Shown: positions 1 through 9,546, counted from the first letter of the stretch. The stretch is DNA of 24,478 bases from Lachnospiraceae bacterium UBA7729 (GCA_002482005.1 DLFD01000062.1:1-24478), one strand, 5' to 3'. Translations and numbers: made by a program. The notes: generated from the sequence alone by a model not told the origin.

Positions 1-934
1 AGGAAAAGTGATTGAGGCAAAATTTCTTTACTTTTCTCGATAGCTCGTATATCAATTTTGCGTCGTCCAGAGCCCTATGTGGCACTTCTTTATTGATCCC
101 ATATGACCTTAATGACGTGGACAGTTTATAATCTGTCTGAAAGATTTGCTCTTTTCTTACTATTTTTATCAAATCATATAGCGGGTTTGCAAGCCCTTGA
201 ATCCCGCACCGGTTCATGGCTGCAGTCAGGAATTCGACATCAAAGTGAACATTATAGCCCACCAAAGGTGCATCGCCAATGAATGCCAGAAAGCGCTGCA
301 AGGTTTCCTTCAGATTCTCACCTGCTTCTGCCATCTGGTTAGTAATACCAGTAAGCTTTTTAACCTTTTCCGGAATCTTTGATTCGGTTCTTATAAGTTG
401 CTGAAAATATGTATTTTTTTCTCCTTCATGTCTCACTGCTCCTATTTCCAGAATCTCATTCTTTTCCGGATCGAGTCCCGTCGTTTCAATATCAATGCAC
501 ACATAGACATCCGGAATTTCATCTCTTTCTGATTGTTTCACCGGTATTTTCCCTTCAGACGCTACGTTTCCGCTTTTAGACATCACGCTCCTTCGTGCAC
601 GTCTCATCTTGTAAGCACTGCTGAACCCTTTCTTTAATTCTGTATCTTGGTGCCTTGTCCCGGGCTGGATGACCAATGGAATTCCATCATAGTCAATTAC
701 TTTGCGTGCTGTGTTGATTGTCACAAAATTATAGCCTATCTCATTTCTGCAGGAATAACTCATGGTCGCTTCACCGGATCCGACCATATTGCATACACGT
801 TCCCATAAATATTCCCTGATTCTGGAATTAAAATTCCCCACATAGACGCCAGTATCGATTTCCTGCATCCATTTGGTAAGATCGCCTCTCAATGAAATCG
901 GGACTTTTCGTAATGTTATGACTGTCAACGGCAT
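1..934 (-). CDS. cas2: Cas2e fused to DnaQ-like DEDDh 3'-5' exonuclease (partial, runs off left edge)
   Basis: The reading frame is open from an ATG at 934 to the window edge, giving 311 residues with no stop. Residues 1-97 are a type I-E Cas2: they open with MPLTVITLRKVP and carry the family's typical NFNSRIREYLWERV stretch. A linker of about 40 residues follows. From about residue 141 there is a DnaQ-type exonuclease with all motifs: IDIETTG (D148, E150), GYNVHFDVEFL (D232) and HRALDD (H286, D291). Cas2 is the structural core of the Cas1-Cas2 integrase. A fused DnaQ domain is known from some I-E systems, such as Streptococcus thermophilus, where it is linked to trimming prespacer 3' ends. 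The start overlaps the cas1 stop by one base (TGATG), so translation is probably coupled. The C-terminus and any CRISPR array lie outside the window. Confidence 0.93.
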   Translation of the reverse strand, partial: MPLTVITLRKVPISLRGDLTKWMQEIDTGVYVGNFNSRIREYLWERVCNMVGSGEATMSYSCRNEIGYNFVTINTARKVIDYDGIPLVIQPGTRHQDTELKKGFSSAYKMRRARRSVMSKSGNVASEGKIPVKQSERDEIPDVYVCIDIETTGLDPEKNEILEIGAVRHEGEKNTYFQQLIRTESKIPEKVKKLTGITNQMAEAGENLKETLQRFLAFIGDAPLVGYNVHFDVEFLTAAMNRCGIQGLANPLYDLIKIVRKEQIFQTDYKLSTSLRSYGINKEVPHRALDDAKLIYELSRKVKKFCLNHFS

Positions 935-1878
935 CAGTTTTCCGGATCTCCCTTACTGTAATTTACTCCGTACGGAACAAGTCCTTCTTTATCGTCCCAG
1001 AGATTGATTGGCTGAATATCGATCTGCTCGTTATCCGGAATTTCGAGCAGCTTTTGAAGGTCCTTGACTACACGGGCAAAAAATTTTCCATCCACCATGT
1101 AGTCCCTGACCTTCAGCCTGGTCACCCTTCCTACATCCTCGCCTTCCTCATAATCCTCCGCAACCTGGAAGGCAATCGGAATCGTAATCTCAGCCTTATA
1201 CAGGTCAGCGATATCATAGACAAAAGAAAGATCATGTCCAGTATGCACAAACCCGAGTCCTGGGCTCAGTCCTAATGCTGCAACAACGCTATGAATTACC
1301 CCGTAAAGAGCGACATTCGCCGCAGACAGAGCTTGGTTGACAGGTGTACTCCCCTGATAATTGTCCGGATCATACTCCCGCCGGTCCCATTCCACGTTAT
1401 GCAGTTTGGACTGCTCTCTGTACACTTTTCTTACTCTGGCGCCCTCATGCGCTCTAAGCTGCTGCATTGTGTAGCTGGATACATCCTCATCCGGAAATCT
1501 TATCTGATACATCTTTCGGGCAATCATCACCCTGGATCGAACATTCGTAACCAGTTCCGCCTGCTTCATCAGAAACCGTGTAGTCCTTGACAGGGATCTC
1601 CCGTGAGCGTACTCCCTTACCGCATGCTCGCCTACCCATATGATACTGGTTCCTGTATCTCCTAATAACTCGACTGCACGGTGGGTGATATCCGTTCCCG
1701 GGCCAAGCATAAGAACTCCGATCATTGCCGCAGGAACGAATATCTTTCCCCTTTCTTCAAGGATTGTGACCGCACTGTCCTGCCTGTTGATAACCGCATG
1801 CTCAACATAGATATATGTAACCCTGTCGGTAATCTGTGGTAGTTCTGGAAGTGTAATCTTATCCGTCTCAGCACTCAT
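934..1878 (-). CDS. cas1: CRISPR integrase Cas1 (type I-E)
   Basis: A protein of 314 residues, close to the usual I-E Cas1 length of about 305. Cas1 is the catalytic subunit of the adaptation complex that inserts new spacers at the leader end of the array. The metal-binding residues are visible: E145 in AHEGARVR, H212 in GFVHTGHD, and D222/D225 in FVYDIADLYK. The spacing matches E. coli Cas1 (E141, H208, D221) with a constant offset of four. The gene starts four bases after the cas6e stop and overlaps the cas2 start by one base, so it belongs to the same transcript. Nothing suggests inactivation. Confidence 0.96.
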   Translation of the reverse strand: MSAETDKITLPELPQITDRVTYIYVEHAVINRQDSAVTILEERGKIFVPAAMIGVLMLGPGTDITHRAVELLGDTGTSIIWVGEHAVREYAHGRSLSRTTRFLMKQAELVTNVRSRVMIARKMYQIRFPDEDVSSYTMQQLRAHEGARVRKVYREQSKLHNVEWDRREYDPDNYQGSTPVNQALSAANVALYGVIHSVVAALGLSPGLGFVHTGHDLSFVYDIADLYKAEITIPIAFQVAEDYEEGEDVGRVTRLKVRDYMVDGKFFARVVKDLQKLLEIPDNEQIDIQPINLWDDKEGLVPYGVNYSKGDPEN

Positions 1879-1882
1879 ATCT

Positions 1883-2521
1883 TCACTTTATCTCCGGAAT
1901 GACGGTCATCATTCCACACCCATAAGCCTTTTTCTTCCCAATTCCATGTATCAAAGTATCCCGAAACTGATCGACATCGGTCACTTCAAGTTTTCCTTCA
2001 TAGGCAACCACGCACAGATGCACCTGCCTCATACCTGCTTTTCTGAGTATGTCATAATGACGATCCGTAATCCTATACTGATCTTCAAGAAGCCGAAAAC
2101 CATACTTTTCAGCCCTCTTCTCCAGAAATTCCATCTGCTTTGCTACGGTAATCTCCGGATAGACACGTCCACGCTTTCCCTCACCCTGAGATACAGAATG
2201 TACAGGGTTCAGCACGACCCGGAATCTGTATACTTTGCCTGCTTCTATCCTATTCAGGTATGAAGAATAATCTTTTGTCTCTGCGGAGCCTTCGACTCCA
2301 TATTTCTCAAGTCGGCCCAAATCTGGTTTTTCTTCACTTACAACTAACAGGTAGCTTTTTTCACCTAATGGGTCAAGTCTCCATAATTTACGGGATCTGT
2401 TTTCTTTACCTTCTTCCTGAGGAAAACTATCTTCCACCCAACTGTGAAAGGCTCCCAGATGTGTAAGATCACGTATTTTTCTCCTGTTGGCTGTATCAAG
2501 CTGCACTCGTGATAAATACAT
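1883..2521 (-). CDS. cas6e: CRISPR pre-crRNA endonuclease Cas6e (CasE/Cse3)
   Basis: Cas6e cuts the CRISPR transcript in each repeat and stays bound to the 3' hairpin of the crRNA within Cascade. I chose the ATG at 2521 (213 residues). It gives the family's usual N-terminus (MYLSRV, like MYLSKV of E. coli CasE) and has an SD-like GGAG eight bases upstream. An in-frame ATG at 2572 overlaps the cas5e stop (ATGA) and would add 17 residues, but no SD precedes it. H26 in HLGAFHSWVEDSF is at the expected catalytic position. The C-terminal glycine-rich loop GIGKKKAYGCGMM is typical of Cas6 proteins. The gene lies between cas5e and cas1. Confidence 0.93.
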   Translation of the reverse strand: MYLSRVQLDTANRRKIRDLTHLGAFHSWVEDSFPQEEGKENRSRKLWRLDPLGEKSYLLVVSEEKPDLGRLEKYGVEGSAETKDYSSYLNRIEAGKVYRFRVVLNPVHSVSQGEGKRGRVYPEITVAKQMEFLEKRAEKYGFRLLEDQYRITDRHYDILRKAGMRQVHLCVVAYEGKLEVTDVDQFRDTLIHGIGKKKAYGCGMMTVIPEIK

Positions 2522-2568
2522 CCCTTTGCTCCGATCTATATCAGCAGACGAATGATGCACATCATCGC

Positions 2569-3312
2569 TCAAGAATCAAGCGCTGAAAAAGCATCATGCT
2601 CCTGGCGCTTTGTAACGTCTCCTTTTTCCACTTCGGTCAGGATCATCTTTTCCTTCCTGAAGGTAAATTTTCTGCCTTTTTCAGAAAATGAAAGTACCCC
2701 ATCTCTTCTGTACAGAACTTCCCTTCCTTCCAGGATCAGACTCCCATCAGCATATATAGGAATTCTAATAACGGCATCTTCCCCTGAGATATGCCTTAAT
2801 CTTCTTCGGTACCATTCAGCGGCCTGCCAAGGTACACTTTGAAGCACTGATAGAACATTTTCATCTACAATACCAAGAAGACTGTCCGCCATAATCGGGC
2901 AGGATCGTCTTCCCTCATAGAGCGAATAATACGGCCGCTGGAGTGCTTTGTATATCTCATTCACCCAAAGGTCATCCTCTGATCCTATCGCGGCAACGAA
3001 TACTGCATCTTCTATATATTCGCGATGTGTCACATAGTTTCTATCCAAAACTGGATCTGGTGTAAATTTATACTTATGGGCGTTCTGGAAATCCTCTATA
3101 ATCTGACCAGCCTGATCCATTCGTACAGCATAATCAAGCTCATTCAGTTTCTGAATCTTTGCATCTTCCCCTCGTTTATAGCCCAACGCTGCCGCAATCA
3201 TCCCTATTACAGCACTTTTGGACGGATAAGGATCCGTATGTCTGATCTCAAAGTGAGACCGTGTCCCCCAGGACTGCAGCGGGCCGGAGAATTTTAATAT
3301 AATTGACTTCAT
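2569..3312 (-). CDS. cas5e: Cascade subunit Cas5e (CasD)
   Basis: A protein of 247 residues, of normal family size. Cas5e caps the 5' handle of the crRNA in Cascade and contacts Cas7 and the large subunit. The N-terminus MKSIILKFSGPLQSWGTRS, followed by PSKSAVIGMIAAALG, is the Cas5 RRM-fold signature (G-PLQSWG and the P-KSAVIG helix). The start codon follows a purine-rich stretch (GGGGAAGGAAAC) that can act as SD. The 70-bp gap to cas7e upstream is the largest in the operon and contains a hairpin, described separately. The stop overlaps the longer possible cas6e start. Confidence 0.95.
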   Translation of the reverse strand: MKSIILKFSGPLQSWGTRSHFEIRHTDPYPSKSAVIGMIAAALGYKRGEDAKIQKLNELDYAVRMDQAGQIIEDFQNAHKYKFTPDPVLDRNYVTHREYIEDAVFVAAIGSEDDLWVNEIYKALQRPYYSLYEGRRSCPIMADSLLGIVDENVLSVLQSVPWQAAEWYRRRLRHISGEDAVIRIPIYADGSLILEGREVLYRRDGVLSFSEKGRKFTFRKEKMILTEVEKGDVTKRQEHDAFSALDS

Positions 3313-3352
3313 ATACCGTTTCCTTCCCCTTCTGCCTTCTCAAAAAATATAT

Positions 3353-3380
3353 ATACGCATCCGCATCGATGCCTACGTAT
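3353..3380 (-). terminator. Possible attenuating hairpin between cas7e and cas5e
   Basis: It starts three bases past the cas7e stop. On the minus strand, ATACG (3376-3380) pairs with CGTAT (3353-3357), and the 10-bp palindrome GCATCGATGC (3363-3372) lies between them. A TATATA stretch and six T residues (3342-3347) follow. The stem is weak and interrupted, so it is at best a partial terminator or an RNA-processing/stability element. Cascade needs several Cas7 per Cas5, which such an element could help set. This role is inferred. Confidence 0.35.
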
Positions 3381-3382
3381 CC

Positions 3383-4468
3383 TTACAGGATTGCATTCAG
3401 CTCGTCCGCAGTGTCCTTAAGAAGTTCAGCAAACGAAGTTTCTTCCTTTCCTTCCGAAACACCATTGCATTCTTCCGGTTTGATATAAAGAGTCAGCAGC
3501 GGCTGCTCCACAAACTTCTCAGTCTTTTTCAACTCAGCAAACATGCGATCAGTTGATTCTTTTACAAACCCTCTGTCAGAACGCACTGGGTTCTCAAAAG
3601 CGCTCACCAAACTGACTGGCCTGTCTTCCCTGATATTGATCATGAGTGCCTGCGGCAGTGTCTGATTCGCGAATGTGTTTACTTTTCCGGTAGGAAGTGA
3701 TTTTGCAAAAGCCTCGATAAACAGTTTCACAGCCGAAACTGTGGCCTCTTTATCTTCCAGCTGACTGCAAAGATCATGAACCGCAATATTGGCATATCGG
3801 TAAAGAGTTGAAGAATTATATTCAACTGTACCAATCATTCCAGCTCCTGCCTGATCTTCCGGATTTTTATCATCCATAGCTGTATAGTAGTCAAATTCCG
3901 TCTGAACCGCATGGGTTGAGATAGCGTGTGCTACCTGTGCTGAAGCATCATCATTCAAAGAAGGATCATCCGCAACCATTCTCCCGAAGAGAGCAATATC
4001 AATCTCAGGATTTGCCTTCAGGATACTTTGAAGCATTTCTTTGTTTTTCTTATCGGAGATATCCTGTTTATGCTGAACTGCTGCCTCTGCCAAAGCTTTT
4101 GCCTGCCTTTTCCCAATAAAGAACAGTGCCTTGGCAGCCTTTTCTTTCTTATCAATCTTAAGGCCAGCAGTTTCAAATGTTTTTTCTGCAAGTTCCATCG
4201 CATCCTCTGCCGAAATTGCAGAATCCACATCCAAAATCTGCTCCGCCAGATATGCAACGATCCGCTTTGTTCTTACGCCAACATTCTCCGCTCCAAATTC
4301 AGCAAAATATCTTCGTATTGCCCTCTTCCAGGCCTGAGAGCTGACACGTGCTCTGCGTACTCCTCCATACTGAGCTGTCTTCGGGCTTCCTGAGTCATCT
4401 CTGTTCATATTTGACGGTGGCAGTGTCTGAATTGCATGAATATCGAGAAAAATCCTTTTATTACTCAT
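3383..4468 (-). CDS. cas7e: Cascade backbone subunit Cas7e (CasC/Cse4)
   Basis: A protein of 361 residues, the family's normal size. Cas7e forms the helical backbone of Cascade along the crRNA spacer. The N-terminus IFLDIHAIQTLPPSNMNRD, followed by GSPKTAQYGGVRRARVSSQAWKRA, is the diagnostic Cas7e opening (LPPSN-NRD-G-PK, then R-R-SSQ-WKRA). The mid-region ALFGRMVADDPSLNDDASAQVAHAIS is also typical. The start overlaps the cse2 stop by eight bases. The gene is followed directly by the hairpin at 3353-3380. Confidence 0.96.
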   Translation of the reverse strand: MSNKRIFLDIHAIQTLPPSNMNRDDSGSPKTAQYGGVRRARVSSQAWKRAIRRYFAEFGAENVGVRTKRIVAYLAEQILDVDSAISAEDAMELAEKTFETAGLKIDKKEKAAKALFFIGKRQAKALAEAAVQHKQDISDKKNKEMLQSILKANPEIDIALFGRMVADDPSLNDDASAQVAHAISTHAVQTEFDYYTAMDDKNPEDQAGAGMIGTVEYNSSTLYRYANIAVHDLCSQLEDKEATVSAVKLFIEAFAKSLPTGKVNTFANQTLPQALMINIREDRPVSLVSAFENPVRSDRGFVKESTDRMFAELKKTEKFVEQPLLTLYIKPEECNGVSEGKEETSFAELLKDTADELNAIL

Positions 4469-5060
4469 TGTTTGTTCCCTCCTTCACATCTTCATCTGAT
4501 TTTCCTGAATAATAGCCTGTTGCCCAACTAAAGCAGACCCTTTTCTGCTGTCCTTTCTGGATCCAGTAAAGATCATTCGCCAGCTTTGCAAAATTAATCG
4601 TCATCGGATTTTTGGATTTCACAATCTTGATCAGATGACGCAAGTGGTATGTCAGTTCATCATAAGACGCTGCTGTCATCATTGCGTTAAATCGTCTGTC
4701 AAGTGCCTGAGAGTCATTAATGTCTCTTCCTGCCTTTAATGACTCGCCGATAGAATTCTTACTTTTCTCATCGACAAGTACACTTTCCGAAGCCCCTTGC
4801 ATACATATCGCATAGATCTGCAGTGTATTGTAGATAGCTGCTTCTTCAGGCGTAGCTGTTCCACGGGCTCCCAGGAAATCAGATGGCAGATTGTCCAATA
4901 GGAGCTGCCATACTTCATCTGCATCCTCCAGCTTCTTTCCAATCGAGTTTCTCAGGTTCGCCAGGTCAGCTGCAATATTCATTCCTTGCTTTCTCTGATA
5001 TTCCAGCTTCTGAATAATACCATCCGTTACCTGATATACGCTCTTTGTTTCTTCATCCAA
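4461..5060 (-). CDS. casB: Cascade small subunit Cse2 (CasB, Cas11e)
   Basis: A protein of 199 residues, slightly longer than E. coli CasB (about 160). Cse2 forms a dimer along the Cascade belly and stabilises the R-loop. Family features include LANLRNSIGK near residue 45, DRRFNAMMTA, and YHLRHLIKIVKS followed by NFAKLANDLYWI. The start is a TTG at 5060. A strong SD (AAAGGAGGG) lies six bases upstream, and the only nearby ATG is out of frame. The gene begins 18 bp after cas8e and overlaps cas7e by eight bases. Confidence 0.9.
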   Translation of the reverse strand: MDEETKSVYQVTDGIIQKLEYQRKQGMNIAADLANLRNSIGKKLEDADEVWQLLLDNLPSDFLGARGTATPEEAAIYNTLQIYAICMQGASESVLVDEKSKNSIGESLKAGRDINDSQALDRRFNAMMTAASYDELTYHLRHLIKIVKSKNPMTINFAKLANDLYWIQKGQQKRVCFSWATGYYSGKSDEDVKEGTNNE

Positions 5061-5078
5061 TGCTATCCCTCCTTTTGA

Positions 5079-6767
5079 TCAGCAATATTTCTTCAGCCTC
5101 CCCATAAACCGCAGATATGCGGTAACAACATTGTATGCATGGCCATCTTTGATGATTCCCCTATAATCCTGGCCCACCGAATCTTTTAATACTCCCTGGG
5201 CTTCTGAGACAGACAGCCTTCTCAGCTGTGACTTCCATTCAAGGATTTTCTCCTCCTTGGAGTCGTCTGACCGAATGCTCTGCAGCCAGTCCCTGAACGG
5301 TATATCAATCTGCTGATAAAGTGCCTTCTTACCTGACGCGATTATATGGGCTCCCTCCTTGTCCGGCGGCATACTGCGTATCTCGGCTATGTCTTCCAAA
5401 AGCCTTCCATAGACATTCTCCACGACCGATTTTGTTTCATCGACCACACTGTTAATCCTGATGAGCCAGCCAGATTGTCCTTCATCCGTAATAACGATAT
5501 CGTTTAGCCGCAGCTCATCCGTAATCTCATCTACTGGAACCCACGATGTTGCATTCGCATCATCCTTCATACTGACCGCTTGAAGGGTCAGAGTACGCTC
5601 TCCGGCGACTCTCTTTACACGATCATACTGCCTCAGAATTCCTGGCCTTTTTTGCCCACCTTCGATAGATGTCTTCATCGTGATCAAGCCAAATGAACGC
5701 CACATAGCCTGCTCACTTTGATGTTTCCGCGGAGTAAAATGCCCTTTTGCATCTCCGCTCTTATTGAAGCGCCAGATTGTCATCGGTTCCAGGAACTGGT
5801 CAATATGCTGAATTGCCGGAAGCTTGGCAATCTCTACCGAGATGGCCTTCCTCATATCAGCATCCGGATTCAAAAAAATCGCTCTGCTCCAATTTGTATA
5901 TAACTCTGCCAGATTATTGATTGGTTTGCCTTCTATCAGCCGGGCTATTACAGCCTCACCGTCATATTCCCAACATGGCTTCTGGACAGTGACCATAAAC
6001 CTTTTCTCTGAATGAACCGGTATATAATTCAGCATTAATGTCTCAAACAGATTCCTTCCTGCCAGACAAAGACCGCCAAGATCAAATATCCATCCTTTTG
6101 AAGGCTGTATTCCCTTCTCAAAAAGGCTGACCTTGTCGGAAAGTCCCGTATATCCTTGTAACGTGATCATCCATCTTGCAAGTTCTGCTTCAGACAGCAG
6201 ATCTTTTCCTTGTGAGGATGTTGGAGAAAATAATGCCTCCTTATTTCCGCTTTCAGAAACTGTTCTGTTCATGTTCCTTCCTGATATCGCTGAAGCTTTT
6301 TTCCCTTTGGGCAGGCGTCTGTCCATCTGTTCCCTTGTCACCTGATAGAATGGATATACTGTATCAAAGAGAAAAAAGTGATCTCTCCAAAGCTCCAGAT
6401 AATCACAGATAACCTTAGGGAACTTCCCTCTTTTCCATATCTCTTCCCATGTATCTTCTTCTGAATCTGTATATACCTCGACATCATCAATTTCGTCGGA
6501 ATCGATAACTGACTTCTGTCTCATCATTTCGTCCAGAATGATGCCATTATATGGTTTTCCTTCAGCATCAACTCTTGAAAATACAGTCTGGATTACAGCC
6601 AGAAGCATTCGAAGTACCGCAAAGTCTTGCGTTTCCATATCTCCTGAAAGGGAACGATAGCATTCCGCCTGCCGAAACAATTCCAACATAGAGATTTCCT
6701 TCTGTTCACCAGAATCCAATGTGATTACAGAGATCCATGGCTCATCCAATAGATTAAATCTCCCCAT
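5079..6767 (-). CDS. casA: Cascade large subunit Cas8e (CasA/Cse1)
   Basis: A protein of 562 residues, slightly longer than most family members (about 500). Cas8e recognises the PAM and recruits Cas3. The opening GRFNLLDEPWISVI is the hallmark of the family (FNLL-EPWI). The stretch LWRDHFFLFDTVYPFYQV near residues 127-144 is also typical, with F-LFD--PFYQ. The C-terminal part is the usual helical bundle region. The start overlaps the cas3 end by 14 bases and has a purine-rich SD (AGGAAGGA). The CRISPR ancillary genes follow in standard I-E order, so I have no doubt about the assignment. Confidence 0.95.
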   Translation of the reverse strand: MGRFNLLDEPWISVITLDSGEQKEISMLELFRQAECYRSLSGDMETQDFAVLRMLLAVIQTVFSRVDAEGKPYNGIILDEMMRQKSVIDSDEIDDVEVYTDSEEDTWEEIWKRGKFPKVICDYLELWRDHFFLFDTVYPFYQVTREQMDRRLPKGKKASAISGRNMNRTVSESGNKEALFSPTSSQGKDLLSEAELARWMITLQGYTGLSDKVSLFEKGIQPSKGWIFDLGGLCLAGRNLFETLMLNYIPVHSEKRFMVTVQKPCWEYDGEAVIARLIEGKPINNLAELYTNWSRAIFLNPDADMRKAISVEIAKLPAIQHIDQFLEPMTIWRFNKSGDAKGHFTPRKHQSEQAMWRSFGLITMKTSIEGGQKRPGILRQYDRVKRVAGERTLTLQAVSMKDDANATSWVPVDEITDELRLNDIVITDEGQSGWLIRINSVVDETKSVVENVYGRLLEDIAEIRSMPPDKEGAHIIASGKKALYQQIDIPFRDWLQSIRSDDSKEEKILEWKSQLRRLSVSEAQGVLKDSVGQDYRGIIKDGHAYNVVTAYLRFMGRLKKYC

Positions 6768-9546
6768 TATCCTTCCTTCCCGCTCCTACTGTCAGTCCGT
6801 ATCTGCTGTCATAGTGGAGCACAAAATCATTAATCTGAAAGTTTTGCTCTTCGTCGAATATAATTCCCAGAGTCCCCTTCAGCCACGGATTGCTCTGCCA
6901 GCGTCGGAGGTGTTCCAAGTTGTACTTCTCAAGCATATCGATCAGCCTGTCAATCCCACCAACTTTTCGGCACAGAGAACTAGCAAGCCGAAGCGTTTGA
7001 GCTGCCAGCTTCTTTCCCGTTGAATAATCCTCAACATGTTCTGATATCTGCTTGTCGCCTTCATCTTCCGGTTGAAACAATCCATAATCACTCCCATATC
7101 TTCGAACAGCGATTACTTCTACACTGTCATCGATATCACGGACCTGAGCAGAAGCCTTCTCTTCTGTCTGGGAACTGTCCGGTGTTTGCAGCCAGCCTAT
7201 CAAGTTATATTTCTCAGGCTTTATCCTGTTATTTGGAGAATCGATTCTGAAAACGTCTGCACTTGCTCTCTTTTGCTGCTTTTTGTTCTCGTCCATTCTC
7301 CTGCTATCTTCATAGAGCTTTTGTTCTTCCTCAGAGAATTCCGGTTCCTCAGTCCCATCGGTTTGATATACCTTCTGTACCAAGCCGGATACATCTTGCG
7401 GAATTCGGATTGCGGATGGAAGATACGCCTGAGTCCTTGCCAGAAGATACCTGCCATAAACATTGACAGCCCCTGAATCAAAGTTCAGTTTCTCATCCAT
7501 GCCGAGAATATAAGAAACTGGCTCCTTATGTTTTTTCGGTCTTCTGATTTCATGCCTGTGCAGTCTTCCAATCCTTTGAATCAGCAAATCTATCGGACAT
7601 AAGTCTGTAATCAAGACATCAAAATCAATATCCAGTGACTGTTCGATCACCTGAGTTCCGATGATGATCTTCCTTTCAGGCCTCTTTGCTCCTTTTCCAA
7701 TCATTCTGATCAGACATTCTTCTTTCCGTAGCCTGTCCGAGTCTATAAAATGTGAATGCAGAAGTTCTATTTCCTCCCCACCGAATAATTTCCCGCAACA
7801 CTGGGCAATATGCTGAGCTCTGCTAACCGTATTTACAATAATTCCAACAATACCGCCATCTCTGGTCAACTCTTCTATCTTGTCATAGAGGACATCTTCT
7901 TCCAGTCGTACTACCCGGACTACCTTATTCTCCTGTTTGGGAAAATCCGAATTCTGCTTGACTTTTCTTCCGTCTGTATAGGTGATCAAAGGATAATCGG
8001 TTGAATGCGCATCAATTTCCGACAGATCTATCTCTTTCTTCTTGCTTCCCCTTCCCAGAAGATACGCTTCAGTCAGCGCAATCCTTCTGTCTGCCGGAAG
8101 CGTTGCTGAAAGGAGTATGACAGGAACACCGTAAGCTCCCATCCATCTGATTGCTTTCGACAAATACTCTTCCATATATGCGTCATATGCATGAACTTCA
8201 TCGATAATAACAACTTTACGGTCAAATCCGAGATGACGCAGAGCAAGATGTTTTTGTTTCAAGGCAGTCAGGAGAAAATTATCAACTGTTCCGACGATAA
8301 AATCATCAAGTGCTGTCTTTTTACGTCCTGAAAACCACTCATTCACCAGAACGCCTGCATCAGATCCTTCATCTATATCCGTGTGACTGCACGCGGAAAG
8401 CTTCTGCATATCTTTATTCAATGCCGCTTTCCCATGTACAAGTCTGATTGATACATTTCCATACTCACTTGTAACAGATTCCAGCCAACGTAGAATTCTC
8501 GGAAAGATTCCGTTTGAAGTTGCCTGAGTAGGCAATCCAAAGAAAAGCCCACTTCTATTTGTCTTTGCAGCAAGCTGTTCAGCCGCCGCAAGCGCTGCCT
8601 CAGTCTTGCCTCCCCCAGTCGGCGCTTCTATGATCACAATCCCCGGATCATGGATCATATGCACTGTATCAAAGATAACTTTCTGAAATCCTCTCGGAGA
8701 AAAACCGAAACGATTGCGGAACAGCACTACTCCATCCTTTGGTTCCTCTATTTCCAGCGGTAAAACCTTATTCCATCTCTGCATTCCATCTGCGAAGCGA
8801 CGTTTTTTATCTGTTACATATAACTGCTCAAGTGGCAGCAATGGAAAAATTTCCGTGTTACTTGCAATCCAGTCTGCCATAATCAGTAGTCCGGACAATA
8901 ACACTTGCGCTGGTCTTGAAAACTCTGGAAGGTCGTCGACTTCGGAAAATCCGCATTCTTCCATCGCCCAATAAAAAATCTTCTGTTGTGTCTCCTTCCA
9001 CTTACAATATATTTCAGAGAATTCATCTTCCGTCTGATAGTAGTTTGCCGGATACCCTTCTTGCTCCTCACATTGTGATACATCATCAATAGGTTTTCCA
9101 TGGTGGGCACCGACGATAGACGTGAGATCATCTTTCACACCAAAACCACTTAAAATAACTTCACCTGCTAGTGCATGCTTTGTATCCCTTGATGAAGCAA
9201 GAACAAGATTGCTTATTCCTTTGTATCCTGCTCTTTCCAGCCTATCAAGAAGCTGCTGATTCAGATCTTCCGATGATGAAAATCCTTTTTCTATCTGGAA
9301 TACTGGTGTCGCTTTTCCTATATCATGAACTGCCCCAAGAAAGCGAATCGTACTTTCCGCCAAATTCTCATCCTGAATGTTCATCTGGTTCACAAGATTC
9401 TGTCTTTGGCCTTCCGTCATCCAATGATTCCACAGCCATCCGGCAGTATTCATCGTATCTTCAAGATGAACTAATAGTGGCAACCAGTAATAGCTTCCGT
9501 CAATATATGCCTTCTTCGCCCAAAGAACATCCTGCCTGTCCTGCAT
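6754..9546 (-). CDS. cas3: CRISPR helicase-nuclease Cas3 (type I-E)
   Basis: A protein of 930 residues with the normal HD-nuclease plus SF2-helicase layout. Cas3 is recruited to the R-loop made by Cascade and degrades target DNA. HD domain: H27, the H74-D75 pair in AVHDIGK, H124, the HH pair at 148-149 in GAHHGK, and a MADWIAS motif near 223. Helicase: Walker A APTGGGKT (308-315), DEVH box (449-452), SAT motif (480-482) and QRIGRLHRH (657-665). All catalytic motifs look intact. The start has SD GAGGTG five bases upstream. It is the first gene of the cas operon and overlaps cas8e. Confidence 0.97.
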   Translation of the reverse strand: MQDRQDVLWAKKAYIDGSYYWLPLLVHLEDTMNTAGWLWNHWMTEGQRQNLVNQMNIQDENLAESTIRFLGAVHDIGKATPVFQIEKGFSSSEDLNQQLLDRLERAGYKGISNLVLASSRDTKHALAGEVILSGFGVKDDLTSIVGAHHGKPIDDVSQCEEQEGYPANYYQTEDEFSEIYCKWKETQQKIFYWAMEECGFSEVDDLPEFSRPAQVLLSGLLIMADWIASNTEIFPLLPLEQLYVTDKKRRFADGMQRWNKVLPLEIEEPKDGVVLFRNRFGFSPRGFQKVIFDTVHMIHDPGIVIIEAPTGGGKTEAALAAAEQLAAKTNRSGLFFGLPTQATSNGIFPRILRWLESVTSEYGNVSIRLVHGKAALNKDMQKLSACSHTDIDEGSDAGVLVNEWFSGRKKTALDDFIVGTVDNFLLTALKQKHLALRHLGFDRKVVIIDEVHAYDAYMEEYLSKAIRWMGAYGVPVILLSATLPADRRIALTEAYLLGRGSKKKEIDLSEIDAHSTDYPLITYTDGRKVKQNSDFPKQENKVVRVVRLEEDVLYDKIEELTRDGGIVGIIVNTVSRAQHIAQCCGKLFGGEEIELLHSHFIDSDRLRKEECLIRMIGKGAKRPERKIIIGTQVIEQSLDIDFDVLITDLCPIDLLIQRIGRLHRHEIRRPKKHKEPVSYILGMDEKLNFDSGAVNVYGRYLLARTQAYLPSAIRIPQDVSGLVQKVYQTDGTEEPEFSEEEQKLYEDSRRMDENKKQQKRASADVFRIDSPNNRIKPEKYNLIGWLQTPDSSQTEEKASAQVRDIDDSVEVIAVRRYGSDYGLFQPEDEGDKQISEHVEDYSTGKKLAAQTLRLASSLCRKVGGIDRLIDMLEKYNLEHLRRWQSNPWLKGTLGIIFDEEQNFQINDFVLHYDSRYGLTVGAGRKDNGEI

